Source of the DNA: Achromobacter sp. AONIH1
GTDB taxonomy: Bacteria; Pseudomonadota; Gammaproteobacteria; Burkholderiales; Burkholderiaceae_B
Assembly: GCF_002902905.1 (NCBI RefSeq)
Contig: NZ_CP026124.1
Location: forward strand, 2,976,001-3,040,000
Reading direction: 5' to 3'
Length of the DNA: 64,000 nt
Below, piece by piece: positions 39,538 to 48,361 of the stretch (the first letter of the stretch is position 1; every line of letters starts with the position of its first letter). Both the position numbers and the translations under genes were made by a program. A model generated the notes under the pieces. It was not told the origin of the DNA. It searched no databases and saw nothing but the letters and a program-made list of their open reading frames with translations.

Positions 39538-39702
39538 TTATTTTTTGCGGAAACTGCCGCCCAGCAGGGACAGCAGCGCCAGGACGAGAAAGACGAAGAA
39601 CAGGATCTTGGCGATGCCCACGGCGGCGCCGGCGATGCCGCCGAAGCCCAGGATCGCGGCGATGATCGCGATCACGAAGAAAACCACGGCGTAGTGCAGC
39701 AT
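39538..39702 (-). CDS. DUF1328 (YtjA-type) small membrane protein
   Basis: A 54-residue, almost wholly hydrophobic protein starting [20 protein letters not shown], with a glycine-rich turn [14 protein letters not shown] and ending GGSFRKK. Length, two-helix layout and sequence match DUF1328/YtjA. The ATG at 39702 has GGGAG eight bases upstream. Neighbours on both sides (CsbD 41 bases, BON 68 bases) point to a cotranscribed stress cassette. Function unknown. Confidence 0.88.
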   Translation of the reverse strand: MLHYAVVFFVIAIIAAILGFGGIAGAAVGIAKILFFVFLVLALLSLLGGSFRKK

Positions 39703-39743
39703 GTCAGCTTCTCCCGGTGGTCGTTAACGGAATCAGGCGTGGT

Positions 39744-39944
39744 TCAGCGATTCTGGTCGAAGAAGTCGCGGACTTCCTTCTGCGCCTGTTCCTTGGTCTT
39801 GCCATAGCGTTCCTGGATCAGGCCCGCCAGGCGTTCGGCGTTGCCCTCGCTGCGGGTCAGCTCGTCGTCGGTGAGTTCACCCCAGGCGGCCTTGGCCTTG
39901 CCCGTCAGTTGCTTCCACTTGCCAGCGATGATGTCGTTGTTCAT
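39744..39944 (-). CDS. CsbD family stress protein
   Basis: A 66-residue hydrophilic protein with the CsbD pattern (MNNDIIAGKWKQLTGKAKAA, WGELTDDEL, ERYGKTKEQAQKEV, DFFDQNR). CsbD proteins are abundant general-stress proteins of unknown action. It is first of the three-gene set, with GAGAGG upstream of the ATG. Confidence 0.9.
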   Translation of the reverse strand: MNNDIIAGKWKQLTGKAKAAWGELTDDELTRSEGNAERLAGLIQERYGKTKEQAQKEVRDFFDQNR

Positions 39945-40336
39945 AAGTACCTCTCTGCGTGTGTGCGAATGTCGGCTTATGGCCGTAAGCGCTGTGTTCG
40001 CGGTTGAGTAGGACGCTGATCAGCATGGCTCCACCGTACGTGCCGGCCGGAAGGGCTGTCAAACCTGGCTGTGGGCAAATGTAACGGTGGTGATGGGGAC
40101 AAATCCCCGCGTTTCCGACCGGGTGAAGGCAAGCCTGCGCCCAGAGAGGGAGTTACATTTGAGCAACGTCTTGTCCCGTTTTGAGCGGGGCAGGTAACGG
40201 GATCTGAGGGCGTTTTCGCGCGCGCCGCCAGCGCATGTCCGGCTGCGCGCCGCGTGCGATTGGCGGCGGACGAGCGCGCTGGTATCTTCGTCCGGGAGGC
40301 CGCCGGATGTCGGCGGCAATGAGCAAGGAGTCAAGC
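39945..40336. other. 392-base intergenic region between the stress cassette and the small lipoprotein gene
   Basis: I see no gene. A near-palindrome GCTTATGGCCGTAAGC (39975-39990) lies 31 bases upstream of the CsbD start and may belong to its promoter. A GGGG/CCCC hairpin surrounds ACAAAT near 40095. Nothing matches a known RNA. Confidence 0.4.
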
Positions 40337-40453
40337 ATGCCGAAACGAATCTGCGCCGCGCTGATGCTGGCGCTGGCCGTCCTGGCGACGGCGGGCTGCG
40401 CGGGCACGGACCGCTTCCAGGCGCAGGCGGACGTGGTCCGCGCCTACGGCTAG
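40337..40453 (+). CDS. 38-aa putative lipoprotein
   Basis: A very small gene: MPKRICAALMLALAVLATAG, then C and a 17-residue tail (AGTDRFQAQADVVRAYG). It has a signal peptide and the lipobox ATAGC, with AAGGAG six bases before the ATG, so translation is likely. Size resembles entericidin-type lipoproteins but I see no real similarity. A terminator follows at once. Function unknown. Confidence 0.6.
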   Translation: MPKRICAALMLALAVLATAGCAGTDRFQAQADVVRAYG

Positions 40454-40461
40454 GTCCGGGC

Positions 40462-40507
40462 AGCAACAAAAAGCGAACGGGGCGCTCGGCAAGCGCCCCG
40501 TTCGCTT
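40462..40507. terminator. long terminator hairpin between the small lipoprotein gene and the cyanophycin synthetase genes
   Basis: A perfect 16-base stem (40471-40486 with 40492-40507; arm AAGCGAACGGGGCGCT) with loop CGGCA. The A-rich left flank gives a U tract on the minus strand, so it mainly ends the cyanophycin synthetase transcript. Confidence 0.85.
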
Positions 40508-40528
40508 ATCGCCGGCTACGGACCGGAA

Positions 40529-43099
40529 TCAGGCTTCCCGGATGCGCTTGGCGATGTGCTCCAGCGCTTCCTCGACCTGGTCGACCAGGATCAGGCACAG
40601 GTCGCCGGCCTGCAGGCGCGCCAGCGCCGTGTCGATGGCCAGGAACTCGCCGTAGATCTCATCGACCTGCTTGGCGCGGGTGGCGTTGACCAGGCCCTGG
40701 CGCAGCAGCGCCACCACTTCGCCGTCGGCGCGGCCGCGCTGGCACTGGTCCTGGTAGAGCAGCACGTCGTCGAAGGCTTCGCCCAGGATCTCGGTCTGCA
40801 TGCGGATGTCCTCGTCGCGGCGGTCGCCGGCGCCGCTGATCACCACCGAGCGCCGCTTGGCGGGCATGGCGTCCACGGCGCGCACCAGCGCCAGGATGGC
40901 GTCGGGGTTGTGGCCGTAGTCGGCGATGACCGTCGCGCCGCGATAGTCGAACACGTTGAAGCGGCCCGGCGCGGTCTGGGCGTCGTTGACGAAGCTGGCC
41001 AGCCCGCGGCGCACGATGCTCCAGTCCAGGTTCAGCCCCCAGGCCGCGGCGATGGAAGCCATCGCGTTCTCGACCTGGAAGACGATGGTGCCGTTGCGGG
41101 TGAGCGGGATCTCGGCCAGCGGGAAGCGGGTTTCCTCCGCGCCTTGGGCCGCGACGATGCTGTCGCCGTCGCGATAGACCACGCGCAGGCCCTGGGCGCG
41201 ATGCGTGGCCATGATGGGATGGTTGCGGTCCTCGGCGAAATAGGTGATCGAGCCGGGGCAACTGGCGGCCATCTCGGCGACGATGGGATCGGCGGCGTTC
41301 AGCACCGCCATGCCCGACGGATGCACGTGCTGGACGATGACGCGCTTGACCACGGCCAGGTCCTCGACCGTGCTGATGTAGCCCAGGCCCAGGTGGTCGC
41401 CCATGCCGATGTTGGTGACGATGGCCACGTTGCAGCGGTCGAACGCCAGGCCTTCGCGCAGGATGCCGCCGCGCGCGGTCTCGAACACGGCCGCGTCCAC
41501 GTCGGGGTGCATGAGCACGCTGCGGGCGCTGCGCGGGCCGCTGCAGTCGCCCGTGTCGATGCGCAGGTTGTCGACGTACACGCCGTCGGAATTGGTCATG
41601 CCAACGCGGTGGCCGGCGGCGCCCAGCAGATGCGCGGTCAGGCGCACGGTGGTGGTCTTGCCGTTGGTGCCGGCCACCGCCACGACCGGGATGCGGCCGT
41701 CTTCGCCGTCGGCGTACATGTTGGCGATGATGGCCTCGCCCACATTGCGGCCCTTGCCGAAGGACGGATTCAGGTGCATGCGCAGGCCGGGCGCGGCATT
41801 GACTTCCACCACACCGCCGTGTTGTTCCTCCAGCGGATACAGCACGCTCTCGGCGACGATGTCCACGCCGCAGATGTCCAGGCCGATCATTCGGGCGGCC
41901 GACACGGCGCGCGCGGCCATCTCGGGATGGACCTCGTCGGTCACGTCGGTGGCCGAGCCGCCAGTGCTCAGGTTGGCGTTGTTGCGCAGGAAGATCAGCG
42001 TGCCCGGGGGCGGCACGGAATCGGCGTCATAGCCCTGTTTCTTCAGCGTGGCCAGGGCGATGTCGTCGAAGCGGATCTTGGTCAGCGAGGTGGCGTGGCC
42101 GTCGCCGCGCAGCGGGTCGGCGTTGACCTGCTCGACCAGCTGGCGGATGGTGTGGCGGCCGTCGCCGGTGACCTGCGGCGGATCGCGGCGCGAGGCCGCG
42201 ACCAGGTTGCCGCCCACCACCAGCAGGCGGAAGTCATGGCCGGGGATGTAGCGCTCGACGATGACTTCCGAGCTGATTTCCTCGGCCACTTCGAAGGCCT
42301 GGATCACGCGTTCGCGCGTTTCGATGTTGACGGCCACGCCACGACCCTGGCTGCCGTCGCGCGGCTTGACCACGACCGGGCCGCCCAGTTCCTGGGCGGC
42401 TTCCCAGGCTGCTTCGGCGGAGGTGACCGAGCGGCCCAGCGGCACCGGCACGCCGGCCGCGTCCAGCAGCATCTTGGTCAGGTCCTTGTCCTGCGCGATC
42501 GATTCGGAGATGGCGCTGGTCAGGTCGGTCTCGGCGGCCTGGATGCGGCGCTGCTTGCTGCCCCAGCCGAACTGCACCATGCTGCCCTGCGTCAGGCGGC
42601 GGTAGGGAATGCCGCGCGCGGTGGCGGCGTTGACGATGGAGCCGGTGCTCGGGCCCAGGCGCACGTCCTCGTCCAGCTCGCGCAGGCGCTTGAGGGCGTC
42701 GGGCAGGTCGAAGGGCGTGTCGTCCAGCGCGGCGCGCACCAGCTGCTGGGCGAGCTCCATCGCCAGGCGGCCGACTTCTTCCTCGCTGTACTCGACCACC
42801 ACCTGGAACACACCCGGTTCGATCGTGGTCGAGGTGCGACCGAACGTGACCGGGCAGCCGGCGTGGGCCTGCATGGTCAGCGAGACGATCTGCAGCACGT
42901 GGGCGATGGAGACGGCGCCCTGGTGGCCCTCGGGGCGCAGCAGGCCGGTCTGCGGCAGGCGGGCGCGCAGCCGCGCCTCGAAGTCGGGGAGGTTGTCGAT
43001 GGAGCACTCGGCGTCGGCGCAGGACACGATGGCCTCGATCGCCGTGTTCTTGCTCCACAGATTGGGGCCGCGCAGCGCTCGGATGCGGGAAACTTCCAT
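40529..43099 (-). CDS. cyanophycin synthetase paralogue with canonical Mur-ligase domain
   Basis: An 856-residue CphA-family protein. These ATP-dependent enzymes build cyanophycin, a poly-aspartate backbone with arginine side chains that stores nitrogen. In order: N domain, ATP-grasp G domain (VVVKPRDGSQGRG), and Mur-ligase-like M domain from about residue 475 with P-loop GTNGKTTTVRL (K481), FETARGGILREGLAFDRC, GDHLGLG, DYGHNPDAI and GAGDRRDEDI. The M-domain motifs match canonical CphA closely. The ATP-grasp loop has SQ where canonical enzymes have NH, and the N domain (SIAHVLQIVSLTMQ) departs from the canonical EGTxxGHIxEHVxLELQ. It lies 60 bases downstream of a second synthetase. No cyanophycinase gene is present. 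The symbol is left blank because the naming of the two copies is uncertain. Confidence 0.9.
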   Translation of the reverse strand: MEVSRIRALRGPNLWSKNTAIEAIVSCADAECSIDNLPDFEARLRARLPQTGLLRPEGHQGAVSIAHVLQIVSLTMQAHAGCPVTFGRTSTTIEPGVFQVVVEYSEEEVGRLAMELAQQLVRAALDDTPFDLPDALKRLRELDEDVRLGPSTGSIVNAATARGIPYRRLTQGSMVQFGWGSKQRRIQAAETDLTSAISESIAQDKDLTKMLLDAAGVPVPLGRSVTSAEAAWEAAQELGGPVVVKPRDGSQGRGVAVNIETRERVIQAFEVAEEISSEVIVERYIPGHDFRLLVVGGNLVAASRRDPPQVTGDGRHTIRQLVEQVNADPLRGDGHATSLTKIRFDDIALATLKKQGYDADSVPPPGTLIFLRNNANLSTGGSATDVTDEVHPEMAARAVSAARMIGLDICGVDIVAESVLYPLEEQHGGVVEVNAAPGLRMHLNPSFGKGRNVGEAIIANMYADGEDGRIPVVAVAGTNGKTTTVRLTAHLLGAAGHRVGMTNSDGVYVDNLRIDTGDCSGPRSARSVLMHPDVDAAVFETARGGILREGLAFDRCNVAIVTNIGMGDHLGLGYISTVEDLAVVKRVIVQHVHPSGMAVLNAADPIVAEMAASCPGSITYFAEDRNHPIMATHRAQGLRVVYRDGDSIVAAQGAEETRFPLAEIPLTRNGTIVFQVENAMASIAAAWGLNLDWSIVRRGLASFVNDAQTAPGRFNVFDYRGATVIADYGHNPDAILALVRAVDAMPAKRRSVVISGAGDRRDEDIRMQTEILGEAFDDVLLYQDQCQRGRADGEVVALLRQGLVNATRAKQVDEIYGEFLAIDTALARLQAGDLCLILVDQVEEALEHIAKRIREA

Positions 43100-43159
43100 G
43101 GCAGGTATTCCTGTCTGTCTGGCTCAGGCGCGCCCCGATCAGGGCGCGCCGGGGTGGTG

Positions 43160-45775
43160 TCAGTGTTGCTGGATCCAGCGGCGGACCAGATCGATGGTGG
43201 GGCCGGAGAAGGCTTCGTCCGACTGCAGCAGGACGAAGTCGCCGGCGGCGATGGCGTCCAGCGCGCCGGCGATGGCCTTGCCGTGGTCGGGTTCGTCCTC
43301 GATGTGCTTGACGCGGCTGCCTTGCGCCAGGCCCTGGCGCAGCAGCGCGCGCGCCTGGCCTTCGGGACGCTTGCTGCGCACCGTGGCGTCGTCGTACAGC
43401 ACCACGCGGTCGAAGGCGTCGCCCAGCAGCTTGCCCTGTTCGATCAGGTCGGCGTCGCGGCGGTCGGCGCCGGCCGAGTAGACGGCGCAGCGCGCGGTGG
43501 CGGGGAATTGGTCGATGGCGGCGATCAGCGGGCGCAGCGCCGAGGCGTTGTGCGCGTCGTCGACCACGACCGTGCTGCCGCCGCGCTCGAACAGCGTGAA
43601 TTGCCAGGGCGCGTCGGCCTGATCGATGTCGAAGGTCTCGATGCCGGCGCGGATCAGCTCCACCGGAATGTCCAGTGCCCAGGCCGCGCCGACGGCGGCC
43701 AGCACGTTCTCGACCTGGAAGGCCACGCGGCCGCCGTGGGTCAGCGGGATCGCGGCCACGTCGGCCAGGCGTTCCTGGCGCGGGCCCTGCGCCAGCACGA
43801 TGGCGCCGTCGCGCACGAACACGGCGCGGCCATCCTGCTGCAGGTGGGCGGCGATGGCGGGCTGGGCGGGGTCGATGCCGAAGAAGATCACGGCGCCGTC
43901 GGACAGCTCGGCCATTTCGACCACGCGCGGATCGCGCGCGTTCAGCACCGTGTAGCCGCCGGGCAGCACCACGTCCACCTGCGTGCGGAAGACGTTGAAC
44001 ATGCGTTCGGCGTCATTGATGTCGAAATCGCCGAGGTGGTCGGCGTCGTCGATGTTGGTGACCACGCCGACCTGGCAGCGGTCGTAGGCCAGGCCCTGGC
44101 CCAGGATCACGCTGCTGTCGTTCTCGATGACGGCGGCGTCGACGTTGCGGTTCATCAGGACGCGCGTGCCCGAGGCGAAGTCGGCGCGGTCGCCCTTCTG
44201 CACCAGGCGGCGGTCCAGGTACAGGCCCTCGCTGCAGGCCAGGCCGGTGCGCTTGCCCGACAGGTACAGCAGGCGCGCGATCAGGCGCGCGACCACGGTC
44301 TTGCCGTTGGTGCCGGTGACGCCGACGATGGGGATGCGGCCGGCGTCGCCTTCGGGGAACAGGTGGTCGACGATGGCCCGGCCCACGGGGCGGGGCGTGC
44401 CGTCGGCCGGCTTCAGGTGCATCAGCAGGCCGGGGCCGGCGTTGACTTCGACGATGGCGCCGCGCTGCTCGTCCAGCGGCCGCGAGATGTCCTCGGCCAC
44501 CAAGTCCACGCCGGCGATGTCCAGGCCGACGATGCGGGCGGCCAGCGTCACGGTCGCGGCGACGCTGGGGTGGACCTTGTCGGTCACGTCGAACGCCACG
44601 TTGCCGCTGCGCTGCACCAGCACGCGCTGGCCGTCGGCGGGCACGCTGTCGGCGTCCATGCCCTGGCGGGCGATCTCCAGGCGCGCGGCGGAATCCAGGC
44701 GCACCGGGTTCAGCGGGTGATTCTCGGTGCGGCCGCGGCGCGGGTCGGTATTGATCTGGTTGTCGATCAGCTCGGTGATGGAGGACTTGCCGTCGCCCGT
44801 GACCCAGGCCGGCTCGCCGGCGGCGGCGGCCACCATGCGGTCGCCCACGACCAGCAGGCGGTGCTCGTTGCCCAGCACGAAGCGCTCGACGATGACGCCG
44901 CTGCCTTCCTCGACCGCGACGGCGTAGGCCGACAGCACTTCCTCGCGCGTGGTCAGGTTGGTGAAGACGCCGCGGCCGTGGTTGCCGTCATAGGGCTTGA
45001 CCACCACCGGCAGGCCGATGTCCTCGGCCGCGTCCCAGGCGTCCTCGGGGCTGTCGACCAGGCGGCCTTCCGGCACCGGCACGCCGCAGGTGGACAGCAG
45101 TTCCTTGGTCAGGTCCTTGTCGCGCGAGATGCCCTCGGCGATGGCGCTGGTGCGGTCGGTCTCGGCGGTCCAGATGCGGCGCTGGCGCGAGCCGTAGCCG
45201 AACTGCACCAGGTTGCCCTCGAACAGGCGGATGTAGGGAATGTCGCGGTCGTCGGCCGCGTCCACGATGCAGGCCGTGCTGGGGCCCAGGCAGTGGCGGT
45301 CGATCAGCGTGCGCAGGCGCGCCACGGCGGCGGGCACGTCGAACGGGCGGGCCTCGATGCCGGCCATGACCAGGTTGCGGGCTTCTTCCAGCGCGGCGCG
45401 GGTGACCTGTTCCTGCCAGGCGCGCACCACGACCTTGTAGACGCCGCGGGTGGAGGTTTCCCGGGCCTTGCCGAAACCGCCGCGCAGGCCGGCGAGGTTC
45501 TGCAGTTCCAGGGTGACATGTTCAAGAATGTGGCCGGGCCAGGTGCCTTCCTTCAGTCGCATCAGGAAGCCGCCCCGCACCCCCGGGCTGCAACGGTGCT
45601 CGATCAGGGTCGGCAGCCATTCGGTCAGGCGTTCGTAGAATCCGGGGATCGTGTTCGACGGGTAGTCTTCCAGCTCGCCGATGTCCACCCAGGCTTCCAG
45701 GACCGGACGGTAGGTCCAAATGTTCGGGCCGCGCAAAGCCACGACATCGAGAAATTCAATGTCTTTCTTTTTCAT
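43160..45775 (-). CDS. cphA: cyanophycin synthetase paralogue with canonical N and ATP-grasp domains
   Basis: An 871-residue CphA-family protein, first of the two-gene operon. Its N domain (SPGVRGGFLMRLKEGTWPGH, then EHVTLELQNLAG) and ATP-grasp loop (VVVKPYDGNHGRG) match canonical cyanophycin synthetase. Its Mur-ligase domain keeps the P-loop GTNGKTVVARL (K492) but has ENDSSVILGQGL where canonical enzymes have E(T/S)ARGGILRxGL, DDAHNASAL for DYAHNP, and SAGADRRDADL for GPGDRRDED. This suggests the aspartate-adding ATP-grasp site is intact and the arginine-adding site may be altered. Divergent from an ABC transporter gene that, with its DUF1854 partner, is typically linked to cyanophycin genes. 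Confidence 0.9.
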   Translation of the reverse strand: MKKKDIEFLDVVALRGPNIWTYRPVLEAWVDIGELEDYPSNTIPGFYERLTEWLPTLIEHRCSPGVRGGFLMRLKEGTWPGHILEHVTLELQNLAGLRGGFGKARETSTRGVYKVVVRAWQEQVTRAALEEARNLVMAGIEARPFDVPAAVARLRTLIDRHCLGPSTACIVDAADDRDIPYIRLFEGNLVQFGYGSRQRRIWTAETDRTSAIAEGISRDKDLTKELLSTCGVPVPEGRLVDSPEDAWDAAEDIGLPVVVKPYDGNHGRGVFTNLTTREEVLSAYAVAVEEGSGVIVERFVLGNEHRLLVVGDRMVAAAAGEPAWVTGDGKSSITELIDNQINTDPRRGRTENHPLNPVRLDSAARLEIARQGMDADSVPADGQRVLVQRSGNVAFDVTDKVHPSVAATVTLAARIVGLDIAGVDLVAEDISRPLDEQRGAIVEVNAGPGLLMHLKPADGTPRPVGRAIVDHLFPEGDAGRIPIVGVTGTNGKTVVARLIARLLYLSGKRTGLACSEGLYLDRRLVQKGDRADFASGTRVLMNRNVDAAVIENDSSVILGQGLAYDRCQVGVVTNIDDADHLGDFDINDAERMFNVFRTQVDVVLPGGYTVLNARDPRVVEMAELSDGAVIFFGIDPAQPAIAAHLQQDGRAVFVRDGAIVLAQGPRQERLADVAAIPLTHGGRVAFQVENVLAAVGAAWALDIPVELIRAGIETFDIDQADAPWQFTLFERGGSTVVVDDAHNASALRPLIAAIDQFPATARCAVYSAGADRRDADLIEQGKLLGDAFDRVVLYDDATVRSKRPEGQARALLRQGLAQGSRVKHIEDEPDHGKAIAGALDAIAAGDFVLLQSDEAFSGPTIDLVRRWIQQH

Positions 45776-46054
45776 GTTTTAATTTGCTCGAGATGCAGGT
45801 TGGCACGCGCGGAAGCCCCTATGCATATGACCGCGAATTTGATTGGGGTTGCGCTTAAAGAATAATGCCAACAAGTGGGGGATCCCAGAGATATTCCTAA
45901 TTAGAAAAATCGGCTGATACTATACGACGCCTTCAAGGGCGGGAACTCGATTTGTTGTAAGGAAAGGACACGTTTTCGGCCCTTGGCGGAAAACAGCTTT
46001 GCCACCTTGCATGGCAGTGTCTAGGGCAGTGTCTGGGCCCCGGTATGCGTACCA
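45776..46054. promoter_or_regulatory. divergent promoter region of the cyanophycin locus
   Basis: A 279-base AT-enriched gap between the synthetase operon and the ABC transporter gene. It holds the near-perfect dyad TTCCTAATTAGAAA (45894-45907), a -10-like ATACTATA near 45917-45924, and a tandem repeat of GGCAGTGTCT (46013-46022 and 46025-46034) just before the transporter start. No known operator is recognised. Confidence 0.4.
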
Positions 46055-48340
46055 ATGAAAAAACCAAACCTGCATTCAGGCCTTGCCGATGCCTTTCCTG
46101 CCCGCTGGCGGGATGAAATCCGCGCCGAACTGACCGATGGCGAAACCCTGCTGGCCTGGGTCGAGATAGACCTGGACCAGCGGCTGAAGTTCCATCCTGG
46201 CCTGGTGGCGGCCACGGACAAGCGCCTTTTGGCGCGCAAGGCCGACGACAGCGGCTGGGAGTCCTGGGCGTACGGTCCCCAATTGTCCCTGACGCTGGCC
46301 GACCATGCCGGCGCGGCGGTCATGGAATTGCACGACGACAGCGCGCGCCTGGGCATCTGGCGCTTCACGCTGGCCTGCAACCCGCCGGCGCTGCGCCTGC
46401 TGGCGCAGTTCGAGGCGCAGCAGGCCATCCGCCTGTCTGGCCAGCCGCCGCAACATGACGGCGATCGCGCCTGCATCATCTGCCACAACCCGATTCCCGA
46501 AGACGCCGAGGAATGCCCGGTCTGCCATCGCGAGCAGGCGGCGCCGTCATCGACCTGGGCGCTGCTGCGGCTGTGGCGCTTCGCCAAGCCGTACCGGCTG
46601 GCGCTGCTGTCCGGCTTCCTGCTGACGTTGCTGGGCACGGCCGCCGCGATGGTGCCGCCGTACCTGACCATGCCGCTGATGGACGATGTGCTGATCCCGT
46701 TCCAGAACGGCGCGCCCATCGACTACGACAAGGTCCGCCTCTACCTGGGCGGCCTGCTGGCCTCGGCTGTCCTGGCGTGGGGCCTGGGCTGGGCCCGCAC
46801 CTTCATCCTGGCCTGGGTCAGCGAGCGGATCGGCGCGGACCTGCGCACCACCACCTACGAACACCTGCAGAAGCTGTCGCTGGAATACTTCGGCGGCAAG
46901 CGCACCGGCGACCTGATCTCGCGCATCGGCAGCGAGACCGACCGCATCTGCGTGTTCCTGTCGCTGCACCTGCTCGACTTCGCCAATGACATCCTGATGA
47001 TCGTCATGACGGCGGTCATCCTGGTGTCGATCAACCCCTGGCTGGCGCTGGTGACGTTGGTGCCGCTGCCCTTCATCATCTGGATGATCCACGCCGTGCG
47101 CGACCGGCTGCGGCATGGCTTCGAGAAGGTCGATCGCATCTGGTCGGAAATCACCAACGTGCTGGCCGACACCATCCCGGGGATCCGCGTGGTCAAGGCC
47201 TTCGCCCAGGAAAAGCGCGAGGTCGCCCGTTTCCGCGAAGCCAACAACCGCAACCTGGAAGTCAATGACCGCGTCAACACGGTCTGGTCGCTGTTCTCGC
47301 CCACGGTCACGCTGCTGACCGAGGTCGGCCTGCTGGTGGTGTGGATCTTCGGCATCTGGCAGGTCTCGCAGAAGCAGATCACGGTGGGCGTGCTGGCGGC
47401 CTTCCTGGCCTATATCGGCCGCTTCTACACGCGCCTGGATTCCATGAGCCGGATCGTGTCGGTGACGCAGAAGGCCGCCGCCGGCGCCAAGCGCATCTTC
47501 GACATCCTGGATCACGTTTCCAGCGTGCCCGAACCGCAGAATCCGGCCAAGCTGCCGCAGATCAACGGCCGCATCGAATTGCGCGAGGTGGGTTTCCGCT
47601 ACGGCAACCGGCAGGTCATCCGCGGTCTGAACCTGAACATCGCGCCGGGCGAGATGATCGGCCTGGTCGGCCACAGCGGCTCGGGCAAGAGCACGCTGAT
47701 CAACCTGATCTGCCGCTTCTACGACGTGTCCGAGGGCGCGGTGATGGTGGACGGCGCCGACATCCGCTCGCTGCGCGTGTCCGAGTACCGCCGCAACATC
47801 GGCCTGGTGCTGCAGGAACCGTTCCTGTTCTTCGGCACCATCGCCGAGAACATCGCCTACGGCAAGCCGGAGGCCACGCGCGAGGAAATCGTCGCGGCCG
47901 CGCGCGCCGCGCACGCGCATGAGTTCATCCTGCGGCTGCCGCATGGCTACGACTCGCTGGTCGGCGAGCGCGGCCAGGCCTTGTCCGGCGGCGAACGCCA
48001 GCGCATCTCGATCGCGCGCGCGCTGCTGATCGATCCGCGCATCCTGATCCTGGACGAAGCCACGTCCTCGGTGGACACCACCACCGAAAAGGAAATCCAG
48101 AAAGCGCTGGACAACCTGGTGCGCGGACGCACCACCATCGCCATCGCCCACCGCCTGAGCACGCTGCGCAAGGCCGACCGGCTGGTGGTGCTGGACCGAG
48201 GCCAGATCGTCGAGCAGGGGCCGCACGAGGAGCTGATGGCCAAGGAAGGCGCGTACTACCGCCTTTATCAGGCGCAGGCCCGCCAGGCCGAGGCCGACGC
48301 CCAGGCGCCGGGCAGCGACGACATGGCCGCCGTGGCCTGA
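46055..48340 (+). CDS. cyanophycin-associated ABC transporter (fused permease/ATPase) with N-terminal PH-like and zinc-ribbon regions
   Basis: A 761-residue half-transporter of the ABC exporter type. Residues 1-130 form a soluble domain resembling bacterial PH-like folds (VEIDLDQRLKFHPGLVAATD). Residues 139-158 form a putative zinc ribbon with C140, C143, C154 and C157. A six-helix membrane domain follows (about 185-480). The ATPase has Walker A GHSGSGKST (K545), LSGGERQRISIARALL (about 643), LILDEATSSVD and the H-loop IAIAHRLST. Proteins of this build with a DUF1854 partner are known to accompany cyanophycin synthetases in betaproteobacteria; the substrate is undefined. It is divergent from the cyanophycin synthetase operon and 21 bases ahead of the DUF1854 gene. 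Confidence 0.88.
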   Translation: MKKPNLHSGLADAFPARWRDEIRAELTDGETLLAWVEIDLDQRLKFHPGLVAATDKRLLARKADDSGWESWAYGPQLSLTLADHAGAAVMELHDDSARLGIWRFTLACNPPALRLLAQFEAQQAIRLSGQPPQHDGDRACIICHNPIPEDAEECPVCHREQAAPSSTWALLRLWRFAKPYRLALLSGFLLTLLGTAAAMVPPYLTMPLMDDVLIPFQNGAPIDYDKVRLYLGGLLASAVLAWGLGWARTFILAWVSERIGADLRTTTYEHLQKLSLEYFGGKRTGDLISRIGSETDRICVFLSLHLLDFANDILMIVMTAVILVSINPWLALVTLVPLPFIIWMIHAVRDRLRHGFEKVDRIWSEITNVLADTIPGIRVVKAFAQEKREVARFREANNRNLEVNDRVNTVWSLFSPTVTLLTEVGLLVVWIFGIWQVSQKQITVGVLAAFLAYIGRFYTRLDSMSRIVSVTQKAAAGAKRIFDILDHVSSVPEPQNPAKLPQINGRIELREVGFRYGNRQVIRGLNLNIAPGEMIGLVGHSGSGKSTLINLICRFYDVSEGAVMVDGADIRSLRVSEYRRNIGLVLQEPFLFFGTIAENIAYGKPEATREEIVAAARAAHAHEFILRLPHGYDSLVGERGQALSGGERQRISIARALLIDPRILILDEATSSVDTTTEKEIQKALDNLVRGRTTIAIAHRLSTLRKADRLVVLDRGQIVEQGPHEELMAKEGAYYRLYQAQARQAEADAQAPGSDDMAAVA

Positions 48341-48361
48341 CGCGGAAACGGAAACCCAGCC

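Noticed and set aside
40556..45865. A 1769-residue open frame on the plus strand across both cyanophycin synthetase genes
   Set aside because: It is antisense to two strongly conserved genes. Its composition (long runs of G, A, V, H, D, Q) is what high-GC antisense frames give.
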